From Anaerolineae bacterium (GTDB lineage Bacteria; Chloroflexota; Anaerolineae; B4-G1; SLSP01): DNA of 57,794 nucleotides. Positions 8,797 to 17,496 of the stretch are shown here, piece by piece. A model generated the notes under the pieces. The model saw only the letters and a list, made by a program, of their open reading frames with translations. It did not search any database and was not told where the DNA came from. Made by a program: the position numbers and the translations under genes. The stretch is taken from assembly GCA_026991395.1 (NCBI GenBank), contig JALXBP010000073.1, positions 1 through 57,794 on the forward strand, given 5' to 3'. Each line of letters begins with the position of its first letter. Position 1 is the first letter of the stretch.

Positions 8797-10755
8797 ATGG
8801 TCCCGACGGTGGAGGCGGTAGCCCGCAAGCTGGAGGCGCTCCCCCATCACCCCGGCGTCTATCTGATGCGCAACGCCAGGGGGGAGGTGATCTACGTCGG
8901 CAAGGCGATCGACCTGGCGCAGCGCGTCCGCTCCTACTTCCACCGCTCCTCGCAGGAGCAGCCGAAGGTCCGCCGCTTGGTGCGCGAGATCGCCGACCTG
9001 GAGTGGATCCTCACCGACTCCGAGGTCGAGGCGCTCATCCTGGAGGCCAACCTCATCAAGCGCTACCGCCCGCGTTACAACGTCCGCCTGAAGGACGACA
9101 AGCGCTACCCCTACCTCCAGATCACCGCCGAACCCTTCCCCCGCGTGCGCATCACGCGCCGCTTCGTGCGCGACGGGAGCCGCTACTTCGGCCCTTACAC
9201 CTCCACCTCCGCCCTGCGCGAGTCGCTCGATCTGCTGCGCCACCTCTTCCCCTTCCGCACCTGCAACCGCACCATCACCGGGGAGGACCGGCGGGCCTGC
9301 CTCTACGACGATCTGCACCTCTGCCCGGCCCCCTGCATCGGCGCGGTGAGCGAGGCGGACTATCGGCGGACGATCGGGGAACTGGAGCGCTTCCTGGAAG
9401 GGGAAGGGGAGAGCGTCCTGGCGGCGCTGCGTGAGCAGATCGAGCAGGCGGCGGCGGCGCTGCAGTTCGAGCGGGCGGCGTTGTTGCGCGACCGCTACCG
9501 CGCGTTGCAGCAGGTGATGGAGCACCAGGCGATCATCTCGACAGCGGCGCTCAATCAGGATGTGATCGCCATCGCCCGCGACGAGGCGCATGCCTGTGTG
9601 GAGGTCTTCTTCGTGCGCCATGGCAAGCTGCTGGGACGCGAGCACTTCGTCCTGGAGGGGGCGGCCTACGCTGACGAGGAGGAGATGGTGCGGGCCTTCC
9701 TGCAGCAGTTCTACACGCGGGCCTCCACCGTCCCCCAAGAGATTTTGCTGCCGGAGCAGATCGCCGAAGCAGAGGTGCTCGAATCGTGGCTGCGCACGCG
9801 GCGCGGCGGGGCCGTCTATCTCCGCTTGCCGCAGGAGGGGGACGAGGCCAGGTTGCTGCAGATGGCGACGGAGAACGCCGCCGAGACGTTGCGCCTGCTC
9901 AAGGCGCAGTGGGCCTTGGACAAGCACCGCGCCGAGGAGGCGTTGGAGACGCTGGCGCAGGTGCTGGGGCTCGAGCGGCCTCCCGTGCGCATCGAGGGTT
10001 ACGATATTTCCACGACGCAGGGCGTGGAGGTCGTGGGGAGCATGGTCGTCTTCGAGCACGGCGTACCGCGCAAGAGCGACTACCGCCGCTTCCGCATCCG
10101 CACCGTCAGCGGACAGGACGATTTCGCCAGCATGCGCGAGGTGCTCACGCGGCGCTTCGCCCGCTGGGAGCGCGTTCGGCGGGGGGAGTTGAAGGGGACG
10201 CGGGGAAGTCGAAGCTGGGGCGCACGGCCCGATCTGCTCCTCATCGACGGCGGCAAGGGGCAGGTGGGGGAGGCGCTGGCCGTCCTGCGGCGTTTCGGGC
10301 TCGACGGGAAGGTTGCCGTGATCGGCCTGGCCAAGCGGCACGAGGCGATCGTGATCCCCGGACGGCGTGCGCCACTGCGCCTCGATCCGACCTCTCCGGC
10401 CCTGCTCCTGCTCCGTCGCATCCGGGACGAGGCCCACCGCTTCGCCATCACCTACCACCGGCAGCGCCGCCGGAAGCGGGGGCTGGCCTCCGTCCTGGAG
10501 GAGATTCCGGGTATCGGGCCGGTGCGCCGCAAGGCACTGCTGCGTCATTTCGGGTCGCTGGAGGCCATCCGCCGGGCCGACGAGGCCGCTCTGATGGCCG
10601 TGCCGGGAATCTCGCGCTCGCTGGCCGCGGTCGTGCGCGACTATCTGCGCGATGCCTCGGCTGAGGAGGCCGCGGGTGAGGCGGCACCTTGTCGCCCTGC
10701 TCACTCAAGGTATAATGAAAACGATACGTCCCCGCAGGATGAAGAGCAGCTTTGA
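8797..10755 (+). CDS. uvrC: Excinuclease ABC subunit C
   Basis: UvrC makes both incisions flanking a lesion in nucleotide excision repair with UvrA and UvrB. The 652-residue sequence has the full domain order: N-terminal GIY-YIG nuclease (PGVYLMRNARGEVIYVGKA, residues ~18-38), Cys-rich linker (CNRTITGEDRRACLYDDLHLCPAPC), UvrB-binding UVR helix pair (~208-240), RNase H-like nuclease (GYDIST, LLLIDGGKGQVGEAL), and a tandem helix-hairpin-helix (EEIPGIGPVRRKALLRHFGS and VPGISRSLA). Length is typical for the family. The start at 8797 is the only one preceding the GIY-YIG domain, with GGAGGCGGTGCG upstream. The last 20 or so codons overlap the promoter of the next gene. Confidence 0.96.
   Translation: MVPTVEAVARKLEALPHHPGVYLMRNARGEVIYVGKAIDLAQRVRSYFHRSSQEQPKVRRLVREIADLEWILTDSEVEALILEANLIKRYRPRYNVRLKDDKRYPYLQITAEPFPRVRITRRFVRDGSRYFGPYTSTSALRESLDLLRHLFPFRTCNRTITGEDRRACLYDDLHLCPAPCIGAVSEADYRRTIGELERFLEGEGESVLAALREQIEQAAAALQFERAALLRDRYRALQQVMEHQAIISTAALNQDVIAIARDEAHACVEVFFVRHGKLLGREHFVLEGAAYADEEEMVRAFLQQFYTRASTVPQEILLPEQIAEAEVLESWLRTRRGGAVYLRLPQEGDEARLLQMATENAAETLRLLKAQWALDKHRAEEALETLAQVLGLERPPVRIEGYDISTTQGVEVVGSMVVFEHGVPRKSDYRRFRIRTVSGQDDFASMREVLTRRFARWERVRRGELKGTRGSRSWGARPDLLLIDGGKGQVGEALAVLRRFGLDGKVAVIGLAKRHEAIVIPGRRAPLRLDPTSPALLLLRRIRDEAHRFAITYHRQRRRKRGLASVLEEIPGIGPVRRKALLRHFGSLEAIRRADEAALMAVPGISRSLAAVVRDYLRDASAEEAAGEAAPCRPAHSRYNENDTSPQDEEQL
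10689..10716 (+). promoter_or_regulatory. Promoter for the YtxH-like gene, inside the uvrC 3' end
   Basis: TTGTCG (10689-10694) and a perfect TATAAT (10711-10716) are separated by 16 bp. The promoter overlaps the last codons of uvrC, giving the small gene downstream its own transcription start about 43 nt before its ATG. Confidence 0.65.
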
Positions 10756-10766
10756 AGGAGGATCGT

Positions 10767-10988
10767 ATGCGCAAGGTATTGGCATTTGTCGCAGGGCTTT
10801 CGGTCGGCCTCGTCACGGGCGGTACGCTGATGGTGCTCTTCGCGCCGGAAGAGGGTGCGGCGTTGCGTGCCCGTCTGCGTGCGGAGCTCGATCGTTTGAT
10901 CGCGGAGGGCAAGGCGGCTGCGGAGGCGCGTCGGGCCGAATTGCAGGCCCAGTTGGAGGCTTTGAAGCAAGGGCAGGTCGCAGCCTGA
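10767..10988 (+). CDS. Small YtxH-like membrane-anchored protein
   Basis: The 73-residue protein has an N-terminal hydrophobic segment with Gly-rich turns (LAFVAGLSVGLVTGGTLMVLFAPEEG), followed by an Ala/Arg/Glu-rich amphipathic helix. The G-x-x-x-G-x-L-x-A-P-x-x-G pattern is the hallmark of YtxH-type small proteins, found near stress and envelope genes in Gram-positive-like bacteria; the molecular function is unknown. ATG 10767 has a strong AAGGAGGA seven bases upstream, so the in-frame TTG fifteen bases earlier is not the start. It is monocistronic, with its own promoter and terminator. Confidence 0.8.
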   Translation: MRKVLAFVAGLSVGLVTGGTLMVLFAPEEGAALRARLRAELDRLIAEGKAAAEARRAELQAQLEALKQGQVAA

Positions 10989-11000
10989 GAAAGTCTCGCG

Positions 11001-11036
11001 GGCGGCGGTGGGGAGTTCCTCACCGCCGCCTCTTTT
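11001..11036 (+). terminator. Rho-independent terminator after the YtxH-like gene
   Basis: GGCGGCGGTG (11001-11010) pairs perfectly with CACCGCCGCC (11021-11030) around a 10-nt loop, followed by TCTTTT. The next gene is convergent and its stop codon touches the T tract. Confidence 0.85.
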
Positions 11037-11769
11037 ACTTCGAGCAGGCCGCCTCGACGAAGGCGGCGAAGAGGCGATACATCAGGGGATAGCGGGGCAC
11101 CATCGCCTCGGGGTGCCATTGCACGCTGAGGCAGAAGGTGTGCCCCGCGGCCCACGTGGCCTCGATGACGCCATCGGGGGCAGTGGCGATGACCTGCATT
11201 CCTGTGCCTGGGCGGCGTACCGCCTGGTGATGAGCGCTGTTGACCATCACGGTTGTCGTGCCCAAGATGGAGGCCAGGGGGCTCTCGGCATCGATGGTCA
11301 CGGGGTGGACGGGCTCTTTGATCGTGTGCGTGGGGAAAGCGGCGTGGTCGAGTGCGCCTTCGTATTCGCTCGCCAGGTCCTGGTAGAGCGTGCCCCCGCA
11401 GGCGACGTTGAGGAGTTGGTGGCCGCGGCAGATGCCCAGCATCGGGATGTCGCTCGCCATCGCTGCGGCGACGAGGGCCAGTTCCGAGGCGTCGCGCCGC
11501 TCGTCCGTCCCGCCGAGGTGGAGGGAGGGGGAGGCGTTGTACCGTCGCGGCGCGATGTCCTCCCCGCCCGAAAAGAGGACGCCGTCGAGATGGGCGATGA
11601 GAGCCTTTGCCTCGTCCTCGGTCATCACCGGCGGGATGATGAGGGGGATGCCGCCGCTGTGGAGAATCGCTTCCACATAGGTCTGACCGACGGAGTACAT
11701 CGGGTAATTGTGCAACCGGGCGGAGTTGTCCTTCCGCCCGGTGATGCCGATGATCGGCGTGCAGCCCAT
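11035..11769 (-). CDS. Class I glutamine-amidotransferase-like hydrolase (peptidase C26, gamma-glutamyl-GABA hydrolase type)
   Basis: The 244-residue protein matches the stand-alone peptidase C26 family, which hydrolyses gamma-glutamyl amides such as gamma-Glu-GABA in putrescine breakdown. Visible features are GITGRKD at the N-terminus, FSGGEDIAPRRY, the nucleophile elbow LGICRGHQ with Cys114, and the His-Glu pair in VQWHPE (His219, Glu221). Length is normal. The gene starts 2 nt after the rplS stop, so it is translated from the rplS transcript. No other putrescine genes are nearby, so the physiological substrate is open. Confidence 0.88.
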   Translation of the reverse strand: MGCTPIIGITGRKDNSARLHNYPMYSVGQTYVEAILHSGGIPLIIPPVMTEDEAKALIAHLDGVLFSGGEDIAPRRYNASPSLHLGGTDERRDASELALVAAAMASDIPMLGICRGHQLLNVACGGTLYQDLASEYEGALDHAAFPTHTIKEPVHPVTIDAESPLASILGTTTVMVNSAHHQAVRRPGTGMQVIATAPDGVIEATWAAGHTFCLSVQWHPEAMVPRYPLMYRLFAAFVEAACSK

Positions 11770-11771
11770 CG

Positions 11772-12122
11772 TTACTTGCGCAGCTCCTTGAGCCGAGCCG
11801 CCTTGCCGCGGCGCTCTCGCAGGAAATAGAGCTGGGCGCGGCGCACCTTGGCGCGGCGGACGATCTCGACCTTCTCGATGCGCGGCGAATGGAGCAGGAA
11901 GGTGCGCTCGACGCCGATGCCATGGGCGGCGATGCGGCGCACGGTAAAGTTGGCATTGACGCCACCCTTGCGCAGGCGGATGATGGTCCCCTGGAAGACC
12001 TGCACGCGCTCCCGTGTCCCTTCGACGATGCGGACATGGACTTTGACGGTATCCCCGGGCCGCAGCGCGGGAATGTTCGGATTGGGTTCCAACTGGCGTT
12101 CTAAGGATTCAACCAGATTCAT
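11772..12122 (-). CDS. rplS: 50S ribosomal protein L19
   Basis: L19 sits at the 30S-50S interface. The 116-residue sequence has the usual length and motifs: FRPGD-like [43 protein letters not shown], and a basic C-terminus [22 protein letters not shown]. The start [10 protein letters not shown] at 12122, with GGGAGAAA upstream, matches L19 N-termini; the ten codons before it would be an artefact. In many bacteria L19 follows rpsP/rimM/trmD; here it is the first gene of a two-gene transcript with the C26 hydrolase. Confidence 0.96.
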   Translation of the reverse strand: MNLVESLERQLEPNPNIPALRPGDTVKVHVRIVEGTRERVQVFQGTIIRLRKGGVNANFTVRRIAAHGIGVERTFLLHSPRIEKVEIVRRAKVRRAQLYFLRERRGKAARLKELRK

Positions 12123-12165
12123 CGTTCTTTCTCCCCAGAGATTTAGCCGCATTCAGCAAGGGCAA

Positions 12166-12193
12166 ATTATACCACAAGGGCGCACAATGGCAA
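12166..12193 (-). promoter_or_regulatory. Promoter of rplS
   Basis: On the minus strand, TTGCCA (12193-12188) and TATAAT (12171-12166) are spaced by 16 bp, giving a leader of about 35 nt before the L19 start codon. I see no L19-leader hairpin in this short leader. Confidence 0.7.
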
Positions 12194-12212
12194 CGGGGTG
12201 GAAGGAGAGGAA

Positions 12213-12240
12213 TTTGCCCGTTGTGGGATGTGTCTATAAT
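12213..12240 (+). promoter_or_regulatory. Promoter of the alpha/beta hydrolase, with a 160-nt leader
   Basis: TTTGCC (12213-12218) is followed 16 bp later by a perfect TATAAT (12235-12240). The predicted transcript has a leader of about 160 nt (12247-12407). I looked for a riboswitch or attenuator in it and recognised none. Confidence 0.55.
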
Positions 12241-12407
12241 GGGCGGGTGTCGCATATCTCTCTTCCGCTCAACCTCGGCTCTACTGCCCGGCCTTTGGCA
12301 GTAGATGAGCGGTGCGGAGTTGCAAATTTGGGCTACACAGTGGTAGCGGAGGGGGGCGAGTTCCCCTATCTTGGCCCACAGGCTAACGGTTAGGAGGTAA
12401 CACGTTG

Positions 12408-13295
12408 ATGGAGGGACAGACCTTCACATTGCCGGATGGCCGTCGTTTGGGATACACCGAATTGGGAGACCCAGACGGCTTTCCCTTGTTCATTTTCCAC
12501 GGTACCCCCGGCTCTCGTTTGGCGCATGGGCCGGATGAGCCTGTTGCCCGGATACCGGGCTTGAGGATTATCATGACCGATCGCCCCGGCTATGGCCTCT
12601 CTGATCCGCAGCCCAAACGCACGCTCCTCGACTGGCCGGACGACGTGGCGGCTTTGGCCGATCACCTTGACTTCCGCCGCTTTGCCGTGGCCGGCGGTTC
12701 GGGGGGAGGTCCTCATGCAGCGGCGTGTGCGTACAAGTTGCCGGATCGAGTATCGGTTGCTATCTTATTCAGCAGCCCCGCCCCGGCAAACTTCGCCGGT
12801 GCAGCGAAGGGGCTATCTATGGGTAACTTGGTGAGTGTCGTGGTGAGCAAGTATGCGCCCTGGCTGAGGCGGATGCTGATGAACCGCTACAGAAAGATTT
12901 TCCTGAAGAATCCAGAGGGGTATATCGACGCCATAGCTGCGCAGATGAGTGCTTGCGACCGGCAGATCATGCAGCAGCCCGAAATACGGGAACGCATTAA
13001 AGCAGATCTACGGGAAGCCTACAGGCAGGGGGTAGAAGGCCATATCCGGGACAGCCAGTTAGTGATGACGAGCAGAGGGTGGGGATTCGATTTGAGCCAG
13101 ATTACCGTTCCTGTACATGTGTGGTACGGCGAGCAGGACAGGCTGGTTACCAAAGCTATGGCTCAATACCTGGTGAGAACTATCCCGACGGCTCGGCCCC
13201 ATTTCTTGCCCGAGAAAGGGCACTTGCTGTTGAGCGACCCGGAAATCGTGCCGGAGATGATGAAACCGGTGTTGCAAAGCCGATTGGGGGACTAA
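12408..13295 (+). CDS. Alpha/beta-fold hydrolase
   Basis: The 295-residue alpha/beta hydrolase has FHGTPGSR (oxyanion-hole HG), the nucleophile elbow A-G-G-S-G-G-G with Ser98, the acid in WYGEQDRLV, and the His in PEKGHLLL. Overall it resembles haloperoxidase/esterase-type hydrolases of unknown substrate. There is no signal peptide, so it is cytoplasmic. ATG 12408 follows AGGAGGT at 12392-12398. Base composition is slightly lower in GC than the flanking housekeeping genes. It stands alone, bounded by its own promoter and a 590-nt gap. Confidence 0.88.
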   Translation: MEGQTFTLPDGRRLGYTELGDPDGFPLFIFHGTPGSRLAHGPDEPVARIPGLRIIMTDRPGYGLSDPQPKRTLLDWPDDVAALADHLDFRRFAVAGGSGGGPHAAACAYKLPDRVSVAILFSSPAPANFAGAAKGLSMGNLVSVVVSKYAPWLRRMLMNRYRKIFLKNPEGYIDAIAAQMSACDRQIMQQPEIRERIKADLREAYRQGVEGHIRDSQLVMTSRGWGFDLSQITVPVHVWYGEQDRLVTKAMAQYLVRTIPTARPHFLPEKGHLLLSDPEIVPEMMKPVLQSRLGD

Positions 13296-13307
13296 TCCGC
13301 GTGTAGC

Positions 13308-13479
13308 ATGAAAGGACAATGAATCGCAGCGAAGAGCACACCCGCTGCGACTGATCAACCTGAAGCTGCGCACCCGCGGCTGGACGGAAGAGCTGATCCG
13401 CGTCGAATTGTGGGCACCTCACGAAGCGGCGAATCGGCTCGCGGGACCTCAAGGGGAGCAGCCATCCGCGCCGTTCTGA
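13308..13479 (+). pseudogene. Unidentified coding relic (C-terminal fragment)
   Basis: A 56-codon open stretch ends at a TGA and reads like protein (balanced hydrophobic and charged residues, LRTRGWTEELIRVELWAPHE). It has no start codon with a ribosome-binding site and a stop immediately upstream. I do not recognise the family. It could equally be chance, since GC-rich DNA keeps long open frames. Confidence 0.3.
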
Positions 13480-13634
13480 AAAGGATCGCCCCAGAAGACC
13501 CTCTTCTGCATCGGTACGCAGGCAGTGGCCTTGCCGCGGCCTCCTTCCTGACACTGCTTTTTCCCCATTGATGCTGGAGGTATTGTCCAGACCGATCGCC
13601 TTGCTTGCTTTCCTTCTCATGACTGTCGGCCATC

Positions 13635-13729
13635 CCCGGTCATATATCCCGCCTCGCAAATTGCCCCCAAGGTATAGGTCGATTGGCAGATGACAGAGGC
13701 CCTCTTTCGGTGCTAAGGTGACATCAGGA
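13635..13729. repeat. 95-bp direct repeat, copy A
   Basis: It aligns without gaps to 22336-22430 at roughly 80% identity, with a 30-bp core (13667-13696) that is identical. It lies at the left edge of the 8.7-kb block of three extracellular-protein genes. At the position where copy B has a TATGAT -10 box, this copy has TAAGGT, so promoter activity may be reduced here. Confidence 0.85.
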
Positions 13730-13885
13730 GGCGTGAAGGGGTTCCTTTGTAACTGTTCGCGGCGGGCGGTGCGGAGCTTGACGCGCCGACACGCGAGGCC
13801 CACTCCCTTGTGCCTGACTTCGAGCCGAGCAGTTACCCGGTTTTCGGGTTCACGTCGTTACTTCTTTAGGGAAGGAGGACAAGCC

Positions 13886-16429
13886 ATGAAACTCAAGCGG
13901 TTACTCATGCCTCTTGGCGTAGCGTTGGGGCTAACGATGGCCCTGATGTGGTTTCTGGGTACTGCGCCGGATTTGCATGCCCAGGGTGGCGCGAGGATCA
14001 TCCGCGTCTCTATGAGCGGTATGGATGTTCCCAACTGTGGCGAGGCGAGCATACCATGCCGCACGGTCCAGTACGCCGTGGATCAGGCCGAGGCCGGTGA
14101 CGAAATCCTCATCGCCGCCGGGGTTTACAACGGTGTGCAGGAGCGGACGGCTCCCTCCGGCTATCCCGGCACGGCGGTCGTGACCCAGGTGGTCTACATC
14201 AGCAAAACGCTGACGATGCGCGGCGGCTACACCACCTCTGACTGGAGCAACCCCGATCCGCAGGCTAACCCTACCGTCATCGACGCGCAAGGGCAGGGAC
14301 GGGGGCTTTTCATCGGCGGGGACATTACCGTTACCGTCGAGGGGCTGTCCATCATCGATGGGGACGCGACCGGCCTCGGCGGCGGCTACTCGAACGGCGA
14401 TGCTGGCGGCGGGGTCTACATCTACCGGAGCACGGCCATCATCAGCGCCACCACGATCTACAGCAACGTGGCCCAGAGCGGAGGGACAAGCCAGACGGGC
14501 CACGGTGGCGGACTGTACGCCCATACCGCCCACGTTACCTTGCTCCGCAACCAGATCGTCTCCAACACGGCCTCGGCCACCGGCGCCGGATATGGCGGAG
14601 GGGCCGGGTTCTACGGCTACAACGGCGGAGCGGCCACCTTGATCAGCAACACCGTGCTGGGCAACCGGAGCAGCCTGGGCGTTGCTGCTTACCGGTACGG
14701 CTACGGCGGCGGTCTCTCCTTCCGCTCGATGGAGCAGGGAGCCGTCTTGCTGGAACGCAACTTCATCCAGAGCAACACAGCGATGCTCGGCAATGAGAGC
14801 GGATACGGGGGCGGGCTATACTTCTCGGAGGTTTTCTCGGGTGCGTTGATCAGCAACACGATTCGGGAGAATATCGCCAGCCGCTCGACCGCCGGTACTT
14901 TCAAGGGCGGTTACGGCGGCGGAATTTGGGTACAGAATAGCCCGCTCACGCTGATGCACAACACCATCCTCGGCAACACGGGGTGTATGGGTTGTTCCGG
15001 TTCCGGTGGAGGGATGTGGGTCGATGCAAATATCGGCTTGAGCGACAACACGATCGGCGGGAACATTGCCAGTCTGACATCGAGGGGCAAGGGCGGCGGG
15101 CTATACTTCTCGCGAGGGGCCGACGTGGTGCAGGGCAACGTCATCACCGGGAATACCGCTAGCCGTGATAACTTAGGTTACGGCGGAGGCGTCTACTTTG
15201 CCCAGTGGTCTGCGACCTTCGGCGGCAACACCGTGGCCGACAACATCGCCAGTTGGAACAACGAGGGCTGGGGCGGCGGGCTGTATGTGGGTGGAACCAC
15301 AGGTGGCCAGCCTGCGCTGGCGGGCAACCAGGTGTTCAGCAACACGGCAAGCGTGGCTTCCACCGGGCACGGCGGCGGGCTTTTTCTGCTCAACAGCTAC
15401 CTTTCGCTGATGACCAACACGATCGCCTTCAACGTCGCAGGCGGGGGCGAGGGCGACGGCGGCGGGGTGCATGCCGAGGTGAGTGATCTCGTCTTTTCCG
15501 CCAACCGCATCTACAGCAACACGGCCACGTCGAGCGATGCCGCCACCGGTCTGGGCGGTGGACTTTACGGCGATCGGGGCAGCATCGCGCTGGTCAACAA
15601 CCTCGTCGCCGACAACCACGCCACCACCGCCGGGAGCGGCTTGTACTTCGTGGGCCGATCCTCCACTCCCTTCTCCGGCCACCTCGCCCACAATACCATC
15701 GCCGACAATCACAGCAGCGGAGAGGGGGTCTACGCGGGCGACTACGCCACGCTGCTCTTCACCAACACCATCATCGCCGGTCACGCTACGGCGGGCGTGA
15801 CCACCACTGCCGGGGCGGTCGTCACGATGACGGCGACCCTCTGGCACGGCAACGGCAGCGATGTGGCCGGGCCGGGCAGCTTCTACACCGCCACGAATCT
15901 CTACGGCGACCCGGCCTTCGCCGACCCGTCGGCCCTGGACTATCACCTCCGCGCCGGTTCACCGGCGATGGACGCCGGGGTGGATGCGGGCGTGACGACA
16001 GATTTCGAGGGCGATCCCCGCCCGGCAGGGAGCGGCTACGATCTGGGAGCGGATGAGTACTACATCATCGGCGTCCAACTCGCCCCCGATCACCACGGCG
16101 TGGGCAGCCCGGTTCGGGCCACCATCTACACCCACACGCTGACCAACACCGGCAACTACACCGACACCTTCGCCGTAACGTGGCAGGCTCCACCCGGCTG
16201 GACGGTGCAGGTCGTCCCGAACCCCGTTACGTTAGGGGGCGGGGCCACGCGGACGCTTTCGGCCACGATCACGCCGCCGAGCGATGCCGTCAGCGGCACG
16301 GTGGGGAGCGTCGTCATCACCGCCACCTCACAGGCCGATGTGAGCGTCGCCGCCACGGTAACCGATACGACCTTGCTGCGAGTATGGCACATCTACATCC
16401 CGATGACGCTGGCCGACTACGGGCCATAG
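13886..16429 (+). CDS. Secreted right-handed beta-helix (polymorphic-repeat) protein with NEW3-like domain and YIP tail
   Basis: The 847-residue protein begins with a Sec signal peptide (KLKRLLMPLGVALGLTMALMW, cleavage near A-Q about residue 33). A pectate-lyase-like start (A-I-P-C-R-T-V-Q-Y-A-V-D-Q-A) leads into about ten coils of a parallel beta-helix, each marked by G-x-G-G-G-[LIV]-[YW] and S-N-T-I/N-x-A-S motifs. This pattern is typical of chlamydial-Pmp-like and choice-of-anchor proteins. Residues ~735-830 form a NEW3-like immunoglobulin fold with TNTGNYTDTF and PPGWTVQVVPNPV. The C-terminus is W-H-I-Y-I-P-M-T-L, a variant of the tail shared with three other sequences in this window. ATG 13886 has GGAAGGAGGA upstream. 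Probable role: surface adhesin or polysaccharide interaction (inferred). Confidence 0.85.
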   Translation: MKLKRLLMPLGVALGLTMALMWFLGTAPDLHAQGGARIIRVSMSGMDVPNCGEASIPCRTVQYAVDQAEAGDEILIAAGVYNGVQERTAPSGYPGTAVVTQVVYISKTLTMRGGYTTSDWSNPDPQANPTVIDAQGQGRGLFIGGDITVTVEGLSIIDGDATGLGGGYSNGDAGGGVYIYRSTAIISATTIYSNVAQSGGTSQTGHGGGLYAHTAHVTLLRNQIVSNTASATGAGYGGGAGFYGYNGGAATLISNTVLGNRSSLGVAAYRYGYGGGLSFRSMEQGAVLLERNFIQSNTAMLGNESGYGGGLYFSEVFSGALISNTIRENIASRSTAGTFKGGYGGGIWVQNSPLTLMHNTILGNTGCMGCSGSGGGMWVDANIGLSDNTIGGNIASLTSRGKGGGLYFSRGADVVQGNVITGNTASRDNLGYGGGVYFAQWSATFGGNTVADNIASWNNEGWGGGLYVGGTTGGQPALAGNQVFSNTASVASTGHGGGLFLLNSYLSLMTNTIAFNVAGGGEGDGGGVHAEVSDLVFSANRIYSNTATSSDAATGLGGGLYGDRGSIALVNNLVADNHATTAGSGLYFVGRSSTPFSGHLAHNTIADNHSSGEGVYAGDYATLLFTNTIIAGHATAGVTTTAGAVVTMTATLWHGNGSDVAGPGSFYTATNLYGDPAFADPSALDYHLRAGSPAMDAGVDAGVTTDFEGDPRPAGSGYDLGADEYYIIGVQLAPDHHGVGSPVRATIYTHTLTNTGNYTDTFAVTWQAPPGWTVQVVPNPVTLGGGATRTLSATITPPSDAVSGTVGSVVITATSQADVSVAATVTDTTLLRVWHIYIPMTLADYGP

Positions 16430-16462
16430 GCAGAGACAAGCGCACGGCCGTCTTCCGTCCCT

Positions 16463-16483
16463 CCGCAGGTTCCTGACCTGCGG
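16463..16483. other. Short perfect hairpin in the intercistronic gap
   Basis: CCGCAGGT and ACCTGCGG form an 8-bp perfect stem with a 5-nt loop, ending 9 nt before the AAAGGAGAA ribosome-binding site of the lipoprotein gene. There is no T tract, so it is not a classical terminator. It could stabilise or process the mRNA between the two coding regions. Confidence 0.4.
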
Positions 16484-16506
16484 GACAAAGAAAGGAGAAC
16501 GACACG

Positions 16507-17490
16507 ATGATCAAGAGAATCCTGTTTCTGACGATGTTGCTCGCCATCCTCGCAAGCGGGTGCAAATCCGAAGCCTCTGCCCCTGCGACCGAGACCGCCC
16601 CCGCCGTCCCCACCAGCACCCCCGTCCCGACGGCGACGCCTCTCCCGCCGACGCCGATCCCGACGGCAACGCCTATCCCGTCCACACCGACGCCCGAACC
16701 GCCGCAGGAATCCGGCCTGGAGGCCAATCCCCAACGGGTGGAGTTCCAGGCCCAGGACGGCACGCAGTTGGTAGGGTACTACTACCCCTCCCGCTTCGCC
16801 GACGCCCCCATCATCGTGCTGGCGCACTGGGCAGGCGGCAATCAGCGGGACTGGGTGGAGATTGCTCTCTGGCTCCAGAACCGCCGGGATGAGGTTACCG
16901 ACTATCCCCGTCCAGGCGAGAACAACATCCCCGGCCCCTGGCTCGATCCCTCCTGGTTCCCCCCGATGCCCGCTAATCTCTCGTTTGCCGTCTTCACCTT
17001 CGACTTCCGAGGGTACGGCGAGAGCGCATCAGGAGCGATGGAGGGCCTGTCGCAGGATGCCCAAGCCGCCTTCGAAACAGCAGCCGGAATGGAGGGAGTC
17101 GATCCGCAGCGGATGGTGGGGATCGGGGCGAGCATCGGCGCCGACGGCGCGCCCGACGGCTGTCTGCTCTACAATCAGGCGCGGGGCGGCGGTTGTTTGG
17201 GGGCGATGGCCCTTTCGCCGGGCAATTACCTGGGGATGGACTTTGCCCCGGTGGTGGAGCAACTGGAGGCCCTCGACCCGCAGGGCGAGGTCTGGTGCCT
17301 GGCGGATAAGGAGGACCCTGCCGCTTACTCGACCTGCGAACCTGTCGAGGGAGACCTCTATCAGTTCTACGCCTTCCAGGATGCCGGGCACGGGATGATG
17401 CTCATCAAACCCGAAGTGGAGCCGCAGCCGCTGGAGCTGATCCAGCAGTTTCTGGGGAAGCTGTTGGGGATTCCCGCCCTGGAATCTTGA
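16507..17490 (+). CDS. Lipoprotein alpha/beta hydrolase (dienelactone-hydrolase-like)
   Basis: This 327-residue lipoprotein has the lipobox L-A-S-G-C (Cys19), then a Pro/Thr linker (~25-70) to hold the domain off the membrane. The catalytic fold shows IIVLAHWAGG near the oxyanion hole, FTFDFRGYGES, the nucleophile elbow G-A-S-I-G-A with Ser209, and a likely catalytic His295 in DAGHGM. Extra cysteines (CLLYNQARGGGC, VWCLAD, YSTCEP) may form disulfides outside the cell. It resembles membrane-anchored esterases of unknown substrate. AAAGGAGAA precedes the ATG. It follows the beta-helix gene by 77 nt and may be co-transcribed with it. Confidence 0.82.
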   Translation: MIKRILFLTMLLAILASGCKSEASAPATETAPAVPTSTPVPTATPLPPTPIPTATPIPSTPTPEPPQESGLEANPQRVEFQAQDGTQLVGYYYPSRFADAPIIVLAHWAGGNQRDWVEIALWLQNRRDEVTDYPRPGENNIPGPWLDPSWFPPMPANLSFAVFTFDFRGYGESASGAMEGLSQDAQAAFETAAGMEGVDPQRMVGIGASIGADGAPDGCLLYNQARGGGCLGAMALSPGNYLGMDFAPVVEQLEALDPQGEVWCLADKEDPAAYSTCEPVEGDLYQFYAFQDAGHGMMLIKPEVEPQPLELIQQFLGKLLGIPALES

Positions 17491-17496
17491 GAGACA

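Larger units (their letters stand above)
13296..13885. other. 590-nt gap: coding relic, 95-bp repeat copy A, leader of surface gene
   Basis: No intact gene is supported here. Positions 13308-13479 keep an open frame with coding-like composition (fragment LINLKLRTRGWTEELIRVEL), but it has no start or Shine-Dalgarno and looks like the remnant of a larger gene that I cannot identify. Positions 13480-13634 show nothing recognisable. Positions 13635-13729 are one copy of a long direct repeat (listed separately). The remainder is leader for the beta-helix gene; an in-frame upstream extension of that gene is not credible, being Arg-rich with no signal sequence. Confidence 0.5.

Noticed and set aside
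8767-10704. 645-codon minus-strand frame opposite uvrC
   Set aside because: Antisense shadow of uvrC.
10752-10766. TTG start five codons before the YtxH-like ATG
   Set aside because: It overlaps the AAGGAGGA that serves the ATG at 10767.
12241-12407. 160-nt leader of the alpha/beta hydrolase gene considered as a riboswitch
   Set aside because: No recognisable aptamer core or terminator/antiterminator pair could be read by eye.
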